In this document: positions 43,972-53,121 of the stretch, piece by piece
Numbering within the stretch: the stretch's first letter is position 1
Layout: each line of letters begins with the position of its first letter
Assembly (NCBI RefSeq): GCF_018617875.1
Contig: NZ_JACSKZ010000001.1
Location: 186,001-250,000, forward strand
From: Exiguobacterium algae
GTDB taxonomy: Bacteria; Bacillota; Bacilli; Exiguobacteriales; Exiguobacteriaceae
Length of the DNA: 64,000 bases
Direction of reading: 5' to 3'
Program-made: the position numbers and the translations under genes
The notes under the pieces: model-generated
What the model saw: only the letters and a program-made list of their open reading frames with translations
Databases searched by the model: none
Told to the model about the DNA's origin: nothing

Positions 43972-45227
43972 GGTTTTTTAACGATACAGACGGTTCGCTG
44001 GTCCTGACGGAAGAGGCGTGAGTAAGCCTCATGCAACGCATCGAGCGTAATCGTCTCAAGAAGGGCTGGAATATCGAACAAGTTGCTGTCGTTTAAGGCA
44101 TAGCGCGAGAACTGGTTGGCGATAAACTCCGGTGAGTTCAACGCCTTCAAGAATTGTCCTTGCATCATCCGTTTTTTCCGTTCGAGTGTCGCTTCATCGA
44201 GGTGGAGCGGTTTCTCGAGCGCCGCCGTGATTCTTGAGACAAACGCATCGACATGCGGAGTCTCCATCGATAAGGCGGCGAATGCGAACGATTCCTCCGA
44301 TGTGTAATCGAACGAGAACGCATCGTCGATCAAGCCTTCGGCGTACAATTCCGTGTAAAGGGGTGCCGTCGTGTCAAAGAGGGCATGCATCAACAATTCG
44401 ACCGTCAGTTCCTGTTTCAATCCATCTTCACCTGCGAGCGGCGTGTCTTTATAGCCGATCATCACTTTCGGGACTGAGACATCCATCTCGATGACACGTT
44501 CGGATAGACGGACGGACGTCGGCTCCTCAACCGTTTCGCGGGCCGACAGGAGCGGGTCCTCAAACGACTTGGCCGACTGGTTGTCCCGAATCAAATCGAG
44601 CATCTCCTCCGGTTCGATGTTTCCGACGACGAACAATGCCATATTGCTCGGATGGTAGAAGGCGCGATGACACAAGTATAAATCCTCGGCGGTGATGGCC
44701 GATATAGACTCGATCGTACCGGCGATGTCAATCTTGACCGGGTGTTGCACATACATCGCATCGATCAGGCCGAAATAGAGTCTCCAGCCCGGGTTGTCCT
44801 GATACATCTGAATCTCTTGACCGATGATGCCTTTCTCTTTTTCGACAGATTCTTTCGTGAAATAAGGATACTGTACGAAGTCGAGGAGCGTCTTCACGTT
44901 CTCCCGCACGTTCGATGTCGCACCGAATAAATAGGCCGTACGGGTGAAAGAGGTGAAGGCGTTCGCCGAAGCCCCTTGCCGGCCGAACTGCTGGAAGACG
45001 TCCCCATCCTCTTTTTCAAACATCTTATGCTCGAGGAAGTGGGCGATCCCATCCGGCACCTCGACCCAGTCGTCGAGTTTGAAACGGCGGTCGATGGAAC
45101 CGTATTTTGTTGTGAACGTCGCGTACGTCTTCTCATAGCCGGTTTTTTTCAGCAAATAGACGGAGAGGCCGTTGTCGAGCACATGGTGATGGAGCGTCTC
45201 TCCTACGTTAGGAAAATCGAGTTTCAT
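43968..45227 (-). CDS. ymfH: YmfH, M16 zinc peptidase (active-type subunit)
   Basis: A 419-residue M16B peptidase with the inverted zinc motif HFLEH in GIAHFLEHKMFEKEDG (about 65-80) and a downstream Glu as third ligand. M16B enzymes act as pairs with an inactive partner, here YmfF encoded just upstream. ATG at 45227 behind AAAGGAGGAGAAGC overlaps the ymfF stop as ATGA; the longer frame to 45248 has no ribosome binding site. Likely processes small peptides; a substrate cannot be named. Confidence 0.95.
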   Translation of the reverse strand: MKLDFPNVGETLHHHVLDNGLSVYLLKKTGYEKTYATFTTKYGSIDRRFKLDDWVEVPDGIAHFLEHKMFEKEDGDVFQQFGRQGASANAFTSFTRTAYLFGATSNVRENVKTLLDFVQYPYFTKESVEKEKGIIGQEIQMYQDNPGWRLYFGLIDAMYVQHPVKIDIAGTIESISAITAEDLYLCHRAFYHPSNMALFVVGNIEPEEMLDLIRDNQSAKSFEDPLLSARETVEEPTSVRLSERVIEMDVSVPKVMIGYKDTPLAGEDGLKQELTVELLMHALFDTTAPLYTELYAEGLIDDAFSFDYTSEESFAFAALSMETPHVDAFVSRITAALEKPLHLDEATLERKKRMMQGQFLKALNSPEFIANQFSRYALNDSNLFDIPALLETITLDALHEAYSRLFRQDQRTVCIVKKP

Positions 45228-46462
45228 GCTTCTCCTCCTTTCAGACAATAGACAGCCTGTAACTTAATGTTCCGAGCGAGTTCAACGACATGCTCGCCGG
45301 TCGTCTGTTCGATAATAGCCAATTCCTCATCGAGTGAGAATGGACGGACATCGGCCCCGCTCATCCAGGCGATCAATTGACGCGGATTGTCCCCGAGTTG
45401 ACGACGCTGATGGAACAACATCTCTTTCGTCTGCTGAAGCGTCTCTTCTTCGAAGTCACCGTTTTGAAGGGCATCGAGCTGTTCAGCGATGATATCTTCG
45501 GTCTTTTGCTGATTTGCCCCGTCGATTCCAGCATACACAAACAACTTCCGGCTGAGCGCGCTGTACTGGGAAGCGGCGTAATAAGCCAAGCTCTCTTTTT
45601 CACGGACATTCATGAAAAGCTTCGAATGCGGAAACCCGCCGAACAGGCCGTTGACCACTTGCATCCGAATCGCATCCTCGGTCCGGGGATCCACATCGAT
45701 CGCATATGCGAGATGGAGCTTGCTTTGTTTGACGTCCTGCTGCTCCTCGAGACGCTGGAATTCGCCCACTTTCGGCACCGGCAACTCCCGGACAAGCTTA
45801 GAGCCTAATGACTCCAGCGGTTCGAACGCCGTTTCGACTTGCTCACGGTTGACGTCACCGACGACATATATATCGACCCGGTCATTTTTGATCATCGCGT
45901 CATACGCCTCATACAATGATCGGGGTGTCACATCCTTGAGTTGCTCGAGTGTTCCGAGTGAGGGAATCGCGAGCTCCCCTCCGAGCATGTCCTGCAATCG
46001 TTGCTGGGCGAATCGCATCTTGTCATCGTACACGGATTCAATCCGTTGACGTTGAAGGCGCAGCTCCTGTTCGACGATGAGCGGCTGGAACGAACCGTCG
46101 TAGACATTCGGACGTAACAAGACGTCTTCGAGCAGTTTGATCGCTTGGCTCAGGACATCTTCTCCAACGAGATGGTCGTTCACGACCTCGAGTTGGAATT
46201 GGATGACGTGTTCTTTTCCGATTTTCGATGCGCCTGCGTACAGGCTCGCATCATACAATTCTTCTAGCGGTGTGTGAAATAACTCCATCGACGGATAGGT
46301 CGCCGTCGATTTCTCCATGATAAACGGCAACAATGCCCGGTCCGCAATCGTCTCCGCAGACAACGGGGCCGCGAAGGAGACGAGGCATGTCGTCGTCTTG
46401 AATTTTTTTGTCGGATAGACCGAGTAGTTCAATTGGTGCTGGAACTGTTCAATCCCTTTCAT
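45224..46462 (-). CDS. ymfF: YmfF, M16-family peptidase-like subunit lacking the zinc motif
   Basis: A 412-residue M16-fold protein. Where its partner has HFLEH, this one reads LPFIMEKSTATYPS, so it has no zinc site and should be the non-catalytic, substrate-binding subunit. The C-terminal half keeps NGLFGGFPHSKLFMNVREKESLAYY with the conserved Arg-Tyr pair. Start at 46462 follows AAAAAGGAGTGATCGGTCG; upstream residues in the same frame belong to the preceding gene. Coupled to ymfH by ATGA overlap. Confidence 0.94.
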   Translation of the reverse strand: MKGIEQFQHQLNYSVYPTKKFKTTTCLVSFAAPLSAETIADRALLPFIMEKSTATYPSMELFHTPLEELYDASLYAGASKIGKEHVIQFQLEVVNDHLVGEDVLSQAIKLLEDVLLRPNVYDGSFQPLIVEQELRLQRQRIESVYDDKMRFAQQRLQDMLGGELAIPSLGTLEQLKDVTPRSLYEAYDAMIKNDRVDIYVVGDVNREQVETAFEPLESLGSKLVRELPVPKVGEFQRLEEQQDVKQSKLHLAYAIDVDPRTEDAIRMQVVNGLFGGFPHSKLFMNVREKESLAYYAASQYSALSRKLFVYAGIDGANQQKTEDIIAEQLDALQNGDFEEETLQQTKEMLFHQRRQLGDNPRQLIAWMSGADVRPFSLDEELAIIEQTTGEHVVELARNIKLQAVYCLKGGEA

Positions 46463-46469
46463 CGACCGA

Positions 46470-47021
46470 TCACTCCTTTTTTCGTTTTGGTTGAAACACG
46501 GCGGCTCCCCGCTCGTATTCCTGGTCAGCCACCCCCGCGATGACGTTCGCGTAACGGGCGGCGGTAAACAAGTAATCACTCAGACGATTAAAGTAAGGCA
46601 GCTGTCGCTTTGCGACCTTTAGCGTCGTCAAATCGCGTTCGACACGACGGCAGACAGAGCGGGCGACGTGAAGGCTCGCCGCGGGGATACTCCCACCCGG
46701 CAAAATGAAGCGCACGAGCTCCGGACAGGACGTCTCGAAATCATCCATCCATTCCTCGAGTTCTTTGACGATGGACAGGTCGACGGTCTTCGGCGGTTCG
46801 TCCGCATACATGAGCTCGGAACCGAGGTCGAACAGATCGTGCTGGATCTTGGTCAACTGCTGGCGGAGCGTCTCGTCCGTCTGGTGGGAAAGGGCGAGTC
46901 CAATCTGGCTGTTCAGCTCGTCAAGAAGCCCCATCGCCTCGATGTGCGGATGATTTTTCCCGACCCGTCCCCCAATCAAAGACGTCTCCCCGGCATCTCC
47001 GGTACGTGTATATCGCTTCAT
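46470..47021 (-). CDS. ATP:cob(I)alamin adenosyltransferase, PduO type
   Basis: A 183-residue enzyme that makes adenosylcobalamin. N-terminal ATP motif YTRTGDAGETSLIGG (about 4-18), then AMGLLDELNSQIG and ARSVCRRVERDL (about 120-131), both diagnostic of PduO/MMAB proteins. ATG follows AAGGAGGTAGCCG. It ends 7 bp before ymfF, so it appears to lead the ymf-pgsA cluster, a linkage not present in B. subtilis. Cobalamin-dependent partners are not in the window. Confidence 0.95.
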   Translation of the reverse strand: MKRYTRTGDAGETSLIGGRVGKNHPHIEAMGLLDELNSQIGLALSHQTDETLRQQLTKIQHDLFDLGSELMYADEPPKTVDLSIVKELEEWMDDFETSCPELVRFILPGGSIPAASLHVARSVCRRVERDLTTLKVAKRQLPYFNRLSDYLFTAARYANVIAGVADQEYERGAAVFQPKRKKE

Positions 47022-47042
47022 CGGCTACCTCCTTAAAATGCC

Positions 47043-47068
47043 ACAAAAGGTGACTCGATTGAGCCACC
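47043..47068 (-). terminator. terminator after resE
   Basis: GGTGGCTC / GAGTCACC (one G-T pair), AATC loop, then TTTTGTGG on the minus strand. Confidence 0.6.
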
Positions 47069-47069
47069 A

Positions 47070-48779
47070 TCATGTGAGGTCTGGTTGTTTGTAAGGTAAA
47101 TAAATATGGAAAGTCGTTCCTTCCCCGACATGGCTCGTCACGTCGACCGTCCCGTGATGGGCGTCGATGACGTTTTTGACGATGGCAAGTCCGATCCCGG
47201 TTCCGGTCTTCGAACCGCTCGTCCGCGCTTTGTCGGCTTTATAGAAACGTTCGAACACGAACGGGAGGTCTTCTTTCGGGATCCCGTGTCCTGTGTCCGT
47301 CAGACGGATCCTGAATCCTTCCGGTTCTTCAGTCGCCTCGATCCGGATGGTACCGGAAGCGGTATGGGCGATCGCGTTTCCTAGCAGATTCGTGAAGACT
47401 TGCTCGAGACGGTCACCATCCGCTTGAATCAAGTGGCTCGGGACATCTGTCTCAAGCGTGATCCCTTTCTCGCCCGCCATCTGGTTGAACTTGCGCATGA
47501 CCCGCGGCAGGAACTCGCCCAGGTCGAACTCGGCGAACTGCATCGTCTCTTTTCCGGATTCGATCCGTGCCAGGTCGAGCAGGTCGTTGACGAGACGCGC
47601 GAGTCGTAGTGACTCGTCGTAAATGATGGAGGCGAATTCTTTTGTGGCGTCATCACTCTCCGTCATCCCGTCGATGATTGCTTCCGAGTAACCTTGTAAT
47701 GTCACGAGCGGGGTCCGGAGCTCGTGGCTGACGTTCGCCACGAAGTCGGTCCGCATCTTGTCGAGCCGGTGACTCTCGGTCGTATCCCGAATGACGACGA
47801 CCGCCCCTTCGAAGTCTTCCTCTCCGATGAGTGGTGTGACCGTCAACGTATAATAACGGTCATCCTCTTTCACTTCGATCGTTTTTTCAGAAGCGCCTTC
47901 GACCACTTCCTCGTAGAGCGAGAGGACGACCTCATGCGGTTGCCCATCCGTCAACAGCGGGCTCGCCTGCGGGTTCGTGACGATGACGTTCGCATGACGG
48001 TCGAGCGTGATGACCCCATCGGCCATCGAACGTAAGATCGAGGCGAGTTGAAGCCGTTCGTGGTCCAGAGCGAAAACATATTTCGCCAGTTGGCTGCTCA
48101 TCGCATTGAACGAAGCCGCAAGCTCTCCGATCTCATCCCGCGTCTTCGTCTCGAGGCGCAAGTCGAACTGTCCTTCCCCGGTCTTATTGACCGCATCGCG
48201 CATTTCACGAAGTGGAGCTGTAATCCGCGTCGATAAAAAGAAAGCGAACACGGTCGTGACGATGATCGCCGAAGCGACCGTCCACAGGATAATCGTACGG
48301 GCACCGGCGTTCGCACTTGAAATCGCATCGAGCGGTTCGATCAAGTACAACGTATAATCGCCTGTCGGCAATGTGAACGTCGTCCGATACGCCAAGGCGG
48401 CCTGGCCGTCAAATGATGAGAAGTTCCCGATGGCCGTCTCACCGGCTGCCTGATACGTCTCCCAATCCTGTCGATTCAGTTCGACCATCCAGTCGTCGAG
48501 CTGACTCCCGAAGTTCGAGCGGGCAGAACCGTTCTCTAAAATATAGTTCGCCCCGTACACCTCGATGATCTGGTCGACCGTATCCGTCGTCTCTCCTTCT
48601 TGCAGGAGCACCGATTGGACTTGTCCGCCGAGTTTGGCCAGGTGTCCGCGTTCCTGGTCGATATGGAACGAGTTAAAGAACTCGAGCATCAACACCGAGA
48701 CAATGAACAAAATCACACTGACCAGTACTAAAATCGTCAACCACAGCTTCGTGACAATACTGTTCCGACGAACCATCAT
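47070..48779 (-). CDS. resE: ResE-type sensor histidine kinase
   Basis: A 569-residue membrane kinase: TM1 (about 12-32), extracytoplasmic domain (about 35-165), TM2 (about 167-188), HAMP, PAS (about 250-345), HisKA with phospho-accepting His in SHELRTPLVTLQGY, and HATPase motifs GNAIAHTASG and GTGIGLAIVK. In B. subtilis ResE controls aerobic/anaerobic respiration with ResD. ATG overlaps the resD stop (ATGA). Name rests on the resABCDE context. Confidence 0.93.
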   Translation of the reverse strand: MMVRRNSIVTKLWLTILVLVSVILFIVSVLMLEFFNSFHIDQERGHLAKLGGQVQSVLLQEGETTDTVDQIIEVYGANYILENGSARSNFGSQLDDWMVELNRQDWETYQAAGETAIGNFSSFDGQAALAYRTTFTLPTGDYTLYLIEPLDAISSANAGARTIILWTVASAIIVTTVFAFFLSTRITAPLREMRDAVNKTGEGQFDLRLETKTRDEIGELAASFNAMSSQLAKYVFALDHERLQLASILRSMADGVITLDRHANVIVTNPQASPLLTDGQPHEVVLSLYEEVVEGASEKTIEVKEDDRYYTLTVTPLIGEEDFEGAVVVIRDTTESHRLDKMRTDFVANVSHELRTPLVTLQGYSEAIIDGMTESDDATKEFASIIYDESLRLARLVNDLLDLARIESGKETMQFAEFDLGEFLPRVMRKFNQMAGEKGITLETDVPSHLIQADGDRLEQVFTNLLGNAIAHTASGTIRIEATEEPEGFRIRLTDTGHGIPKEDLPFVFERFYKADKARTSGSKTGTGIGLAIVKNVIDAHHGTVDVTSHVGEGTTFHIYLPYKQPDLT

Positions 48780-49492
48780 TCACTAGCTGCTTCGAACTTG
48801 TACCCGACTCCCCACACGGTCGTGATCATCTGCGCCGCATCCGGTGAGACACGGTTCAACTTTTCACGAAGTCGTTTCACGTGCGTATCGACGGTCCGAA
48901 GGTCTCCGAAGAATTCATAGTTCCAAACTTCTTTTAACAACTGTTCGCGTGAGAACACTTTGTCGACCTGCTTCGCGAGGAAGAATAAGAGCTCATACTC
49001 TTTTGGTGTAAGTGCGATTTCTTCTCCGTCGACCGTGACGCGGTGGGCGTCGTTGTCGATCGTGAGATGCGGGAAGACAATCAAATCTTTTGATTTTTCG
49101 TTCGTATGCATGAACTTCGTCGTCCCCGAACGGCGTAAGAGCGCCTTCACACGAAGCACGACTTCGCGCGGACTGAACGGCTTGACGATATAATCGTCCG
49201 CTCCGACCTCGAAGCCTTGCACGCGGTCAATCTCTTCCCCTTTTGCTGTGAGCATGATGACAGGCGTCGCTTTCGATTTACGGAGTTCGGTACAGACTTC
49301 CACCCCATCCATCTTCGGCATCATCAAATCGAGCAGGATGACATCGTATTCGTTCTCGAGTGCGAGTTCAAGCGCCTCTTCTCCGTTCACTGCTTCTTCG
49401 ATCACGTACTGTTCACGCTCTAAGTACATTTTCAAAAGTCGGCGAATTCTTTCCTCATCGTCGACCACTAAAATTTTCGTTTTCTCAGCCAT
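48776..49492 (-). CDS. resD: ResD-type response regulator
   Basis: A 238-residue OmpR/PhoB-type regulator. Receiver domain (about 5-120) with acidic pocket VVDDEER, phosphorylated Asp in VILLDLMMPKMDG and Lys in YIVKPFSPRE; C-terminal winged helix (about 145-235) ending RTVDTHVKRLREKL and TVWGVGYKFE. ATG at 49492 follows TAGGAGGGTTTTGTTA. Separated from resC by a terminator, so resDE has its own promoter; a likely target is the resABC block next door. Confidence 0.95.
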   Translation of the reverse strand: MAEKTKILVVDDEERIRRLLKMYLEREQYVIEEAVNGEEALELALENEYDVILLDLMMPKMDGVEVCTELRKSKATPVIMLTAKGEEIDRVQGFEVGADDYIVKPFSPREVVLRVKALLRRSGTTKFMHTNEKSKDLIVFPHLTIDNDAHRVTVDGEEIALTPKEYELLFFLAKQVDKVFSREQLLKEVWNYEFFGDLRTVDTHVKRLREKLNRVSPDAAQMITTVWGVGYKFEAASE

Positions 49493-49617
49493 TAACAAAA
49501 CCCTCCTAAAGACCCATAACAAGTTGTAGCGAATGTTGCGCAATTGTGAACATTTCGCTCCCTGTCATAACTATACCACTCTATTATTTCGCTTCACAAC
49601 GATGATTTGGCACACGA

Positions 49618-49648
49618 AAAGAAAAAGAAGTCACAATCGTGACTTCTT
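49618..49648 (-). terminator. intrinsic terminator of resABC
   Basis: AAGAAGTCAC / GTGACTTCTT, AATC loop, then TTTTTCTTTTC on the minus strand, beside the resC stop. Confidence 0.9.
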
Positions 49649-49652
49649 CCGC

Positions 49653-50837
49653 TTATGCATACGAATGGAGACCGGCGATGACCAGGTTGACGAAGACGAG
49701 GTTGAACATGATGATGCCAAACCCGCCGACACAGAGCCAAGCCGCACGCGTGCCCGTCCAACCGCGTTGGATCCGCATATGAAGGTAATAGACATACGTG
49801 AGCATCGTGATCAACGCCCACACTTCTTTCGGGTCCCAGCCCCAGAAACGGTTCCAGGCGATTTGAGCCCAGATCATCGCGAAAATCAATCCGCCGAGGA
49901 TGAATACCGGTAAGCCAATCGCGACCGAACGATAGCTGATCTCATCCGCGAGATCAAGGTCGACTTTTTTCGCAAGCGGCTGGAGCGCTTCGGCAACCCG
50001 TTTCCGTAAGATGACGAAACGAAGCAACACATAGATGACCGCGCCGCCGATGATCGACCAGACGAGCGTGTTCAGTTTCAACGTGTTGATCCAGTTCGGC
50101 AGTTCGAGCGACAAGCCACTCGCCCCTGATAAGAGCTGAGCCCCTTCAGGTACGAATAAGATCGGCATGAGGTACTCATACGATTCCGTCTGACCCCGGT
50201 CATTCGTGAACTCCACGACCCCGCCCGAACCGATTCCTTTGAAGAGCATCGACACGAGGATAAATCCGAGGACACACATGAGTGTAAACATCGTCACCTC
50301 GAGCCACGTCCGGGATTTGGACTGCTCTTTCATCGACGTCTCGTTTAAGAGGAAGATGAGTCCGGATGCGAAGCTGATCGCCAAAATCCCTTGACCGAGT
50401 GCCGCCGTCGTGACGTGGATCTTGAGCCAGACACTGTTGAGTGCCGGGATGAGTGGCGCGACCTCGCTTGAGAACATCGACGCGAAGGCGATGACTAACA
50501 GCGCCACCGGCATCGCGAACAAGCCGAGTACATCGTTTTTGTAAATACCGTAGACGACGAGGAAACCGACGACCATCATCATCCCAAAGAATGTCGTGTA
50601 CTCATACAAGTTGGAGACCGGCGCATAGCCGACCCCTGCCCAGCGCATAAAGAAATATGTCAATTGTGACGCGAAACCGATGATCGCCAAGAGATAGGCA
50701 TATTTGCCGTAGGCGACGCGGTTGACGTTCCCGTCCTTACGCATCCCGCTGACCGCGATCGTGAAGAGCACGGTCGAGACTGCATAGAAGATGAACGCGA
50801 TGAAGAGCATGCGACTGCTCCAATCAATCCATTCCAT
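49653..50837 (-). CDS. resC: ResC (CcsA-like), System II haem delivery protein
   Basis: A 394-residue integral membrane protein with eight or more transmembrane segments. The tryptophan-rich haem motif is WNRFWGWDPKEVWALI (about 330-345), with flanking histidines (KIHVTTAALGQG, YYLHMRIQ) as likely haem ligands. With ResB it transports haem and attaches it to apocytochrome c outside the membrane. A TTG just before the ATG is possible, but ATG at 50837 overlapping the resB stop (TGATGG) is preferred. Confidence 0.95.
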   Translation of the reverse strand: MEWIDWSSRMLFIAFIFYAVSTVLFTIAVSGMRKDGNVNRVAYGKYAYLLAIIGFASQLTYFFMRWAGVGYAPVSNLYEYTTFFGMMMVVGFLVVYGIYKNDVLGLFAMPVALLVIAFASMFSSEVAPLIPALNSVWLKIHVTTAALGQGILAISFASGLIFLLNETSMKEQSKSRTWLEVTMFTLMCVLGFILVSMLFKGIGSGGVVEFTNDRGQTESYEYLMPILFVPEGAQLLSGASGLSLELPNWINTLKLNTLVWSIIGGAVIYVLLRFVILRKRVAEALQPLAKKVDLDLADEISYRSVAIGLPVFILGGLIFAMIWAQIAWNRFWGWDPKEVWALITMLTYVYYLHMRIQRGWTGTRAAWLCVGGFGIIMFNLVFVNLVIAGLHSYA

Positions 50838-52384
50838 CAAGATTCCCCTCTTTCATGTTGTGTGTCATCGTCCGGCTTCGATTCGAATTTCGCCTGGTCT
50901 TCCCAGATCGGGAGACCTGTTTTTTCTAGTAACGGCGACACTTCTCGTCGGAGTGACGATGGATTTTTATTCGTGAAACCGGAAACGAGTACGTCTGTTC
51001 CTTCTCCTTTACGAACCCAGACGCGGCGGTGTGGCCAATACATGCCCATGATGATGCCAATCATGAAAATCGTCCCACCGATGATCAAGATCGGATACGT
51101 CGAATCACTCTTGACCCGTAAACCGCTCGTGCTCGCCATCTCGGTCCCCGCAAACTGCACCTTGTAGCGGTTGTCCTCGTCAGCGACATTGAGTCGGATA
51201 CCGATCAAATTCGATTCGGTCTCGCCTTCCGGTGATGTGACGTTGAAGAAGAACGCCGGGTTCAACGCCCGCGGCGATTTCGTGTCCGGTTGTCCGTCTT
51301 TCACCTGAAAGTCCGGATACAAGTCCTTGAGCGTCACTTCGACGCCGTCTAAGTCATACGTGGTCTCCGGGTTCTCCAAATCGACGGTGAACGGACCGTA
51401 CGTATCGCCTGACTCCTGGTCGGCGATAGTGAACGACATCGCTAAGAATTCCGGGCGACTCGAATATTGTTCCTGATAGACCTCGTACTTGTCGAACGTG
51501 AACGGATGGTTCACTTTCGTCGAACCGCTCGTGACCTGTTCAAGCTGTGGCGACCCGTCCTCGTTCGTTCCGACTTTCTTAAAGAGGGTCAACTCCGTCT
51601 CATAGTTTTTCGGGACTGCCCCCGCTTTTTCAATCGCGGCGGCGAACTTCGCATCCTCTTCGTTGTTCTCCGGGTCATACATCTCGAGGATGAACTGGTC
51701 GTTCCGGAGATAATACTCACCGTCCGTCGCTTCAAGAGACACGGTGTCTCCTTCACGGACCCATTCAAGCGTGTCCGTATGGAAAGCCGGGAAGACGCGG
51801 AGCATCGCCCCGATGAAGAAGATGACGAGACCGAGGTGGTTGACGTAAGGGCCCCAACGGCCAAACCGGTGTTTCTCAGCCAAGAGGGCATCACCGTCAC
51901 GCGTCACGCGATAGCGTTTCTTCTTCAGCGCAGACTCAAGCTCATCGATCTGCGCTTCCGTGCCGGGACCTTGTCCGATCAACCGTTGTCCTTTCATGAA
52001 CCGCTCCGTGCGGCGGACCGGCTGATGCTTGAGCGCCTTATAAAGTGGCACCAAACGGTCAATCGAGGCGACGATGAGCGATAGCGTCAGCATGACGATC
52101 AACGTGATGTACCACCAGGAAGTATAAAGATTGTGGAAGCCGAGCGAATAGTAGATCGTTCCTGGCGTCCCATACTCCTGTGCGTAATACTGGCTCGGTG
52201 GCAATTGTTGTGGAATGTACATCTCTTGAGGGAATATCGTCCCAATCGCCGAACCGACGATGATGAGACCAATCAACCATAACCCGACCTTGACTGAAGC
52301 GAAAAAGCTCCAGACGCGGTCAATCCAAGACTTCGGACGACGCTTCGACCGTATATCCGCGCCGTCGTATTTCATATCTAGCAT
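50837..52384 (-). CDS. resB: ResB, System II cytochrome c biogenesis protein
   Basis: A 515-residue protein with transmembrane segments near 27-47, 82-102, 175-195 and 420-440 and a large extracytoplasmic domain in between. The start RVWSFFASVKVGLWLIGLIIVGSAIGTIFPQ is the ResB/Ccs1 signature. It forms the haem-handling complex with ResC. ATG is within CTAGATATG and its frame begins 19 bp after resA; ribosome binding site is modest. The C-terminus is long and charged. Confidence 0.95.
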   Translation of the reverse strand: MLDMKYDGADIRSKRRPKSWIDRVWSFFASVKVGLWLIGLIIVGSAIGTIFPQEMYIPQQLPPSQYYAQEYGTPGTIYYSLGFHNLYTSWWYITLIVMLTLSLIVASIDRLVPLYKALKHQPVRRTERFMKGQRLIGQGPGTEAQIDELESALKKKRYRVTRDGDALLAEKHRFGRWGPYVNHLGLVIFFIGAMLRVFPAFHTDTLEWVREGDTVSLEATDGEYYLRNDQFILEMYDPENNEEDAKFAAAIEKAGAVPKNYETELTLFKKVGTNEDGSPQLEQVTSGSTKVNHPFTFDKYEVYQEQYSSRPEFLAMSFTIADQESGDTYGPFTVDLENPETTYDLDGVEVTLKDLYPDFQVKDGQPDTKSPRALNPAFFFNVTSPEGETESNLIGIRLNVADEDNRYKVQFAGTEMASTSGLRVKSDSTYPILIIGGTIFMIGIIMGMYWPHRRVWVRKGEGTDVLVSGFTNKNPSSLRREVSPLLEKTGLPIWEDQAKFESKPDDDTQHERGES

Positions 52385-52403
52385 GTGTGCGTCCCCCGTT
52401 CGC

Positions 52404-52985
52404 TTACAATGACTTCTCGGCGAGCTCCATCAACTTCTCTTTTGTGAGTTCACCTTCATACTTCTCAATGATGTTTCCTTCTTTATCGATCACGAAGGTG
52501 ACGGGCAGGTTGTAAATCCCGTACGCCTTCTCTACTTCACTTTTCGTATCCATTAAAATCGGATAGTCGAGTTTGACGCCGAGTCCGTTCAGGAAGTTAT
52601 CGACACGAAGTGGCGTTTCGCCGACGTTGACTGCCCAAAAATCGACACCCATGTCTTGTAGGGCCGCATAGTTTTCTTGGACGATCGGCATTTCTTTCTT
52701 ACAAGGTGTACAGAACGTGCCCCAGAAATTTAGAAGCATCCCTTCCCCTTGATAGTTCGCACGTTCGTGGAGGGTCGTGCCGTCGAGCGTGACGAGTTTG
52801 AAGTTCGGCGCTTTGTCACCAGCTTCAACCCGGCCGTCGTTCCCGGCCTGTTCGATCAACTGCATGACGACAACGGCTCCCGCAAAGAGTACGATTGTCA
52901 TCACCATGAGTCGCCAAAACGAACGTTTTTTCTTATGGGCCACCGCTTGATTCATGCGGTCCCCTTTGTTTGTGTCTTTTGTCAT
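52404..52985 (-). CDS. resA: ResA, membrane-anchored thiol-disulfide oxidoreductase
   Basis: A 193-residue thioredoxin-like protein with one N-terminal transmembrane helix (about 24-44) and an extracytoplasmic TlpA-type domain. The active site is NFWGTFCTPCKKEMP (about 93), reducing apocytochrome c CXXCH cysteines before haem attachment, with electrons from CcdA. B. subtilis ResA has CEPC; here Thr replaces that Glu, while the following Glu (KKE) is kept. Start at 52985 (AAGGATGGTG) or at 52955 (AAGGGGACCGC) are both possible. Confidence 0.93.
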   Translation of the reverse strand: MTKDTNKGDRMNQAVAHKKKRSFWRLMVMTIVLFAGAVVVMQLIEQAGNDGRVEAGDKAPNFKLVTLDGTTLHERANYQGEGMLLNFWGTFCTPCKKEMPIVQENYAALQDMGVDFWAVNVGETPLRVDNFLNGLGVKLDYPILMDTKSEVEKAYGIYNLPVTFVIDKEGNIIEKYEGELTKEKLMELAEKSL

Positions 52986-53083
52986 CGTTTACACACCATC
53001 CTTCAGTTGCTATTGTACTGAAAAAACATTAAAAACGCACATTAACAGACTTTTTTCATCTTTTTGTCACACAATCTCCACAA

Positions 53084-53118
53084 TCAAAAAAATCATCCCG
53101 TTCAGGACGATTTTTTGA
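53084..53118 (-). terminator. intrinsic terminator of the scpAB-rluB unit
   Basis: AAATCGTCC / GGATGATTT hairpin followed by TTTTTGATTG on the minus strand. Confidence 0.82.
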
Positions 53119-53121
53119 TTG

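Noticed and set aside
52986-53083. ResD-binding site upstream of resA
   Set aside because: TTGTG-containing stretches and a TACAAT hexamer are present, but none matches a ResD site or full promoter well enough.
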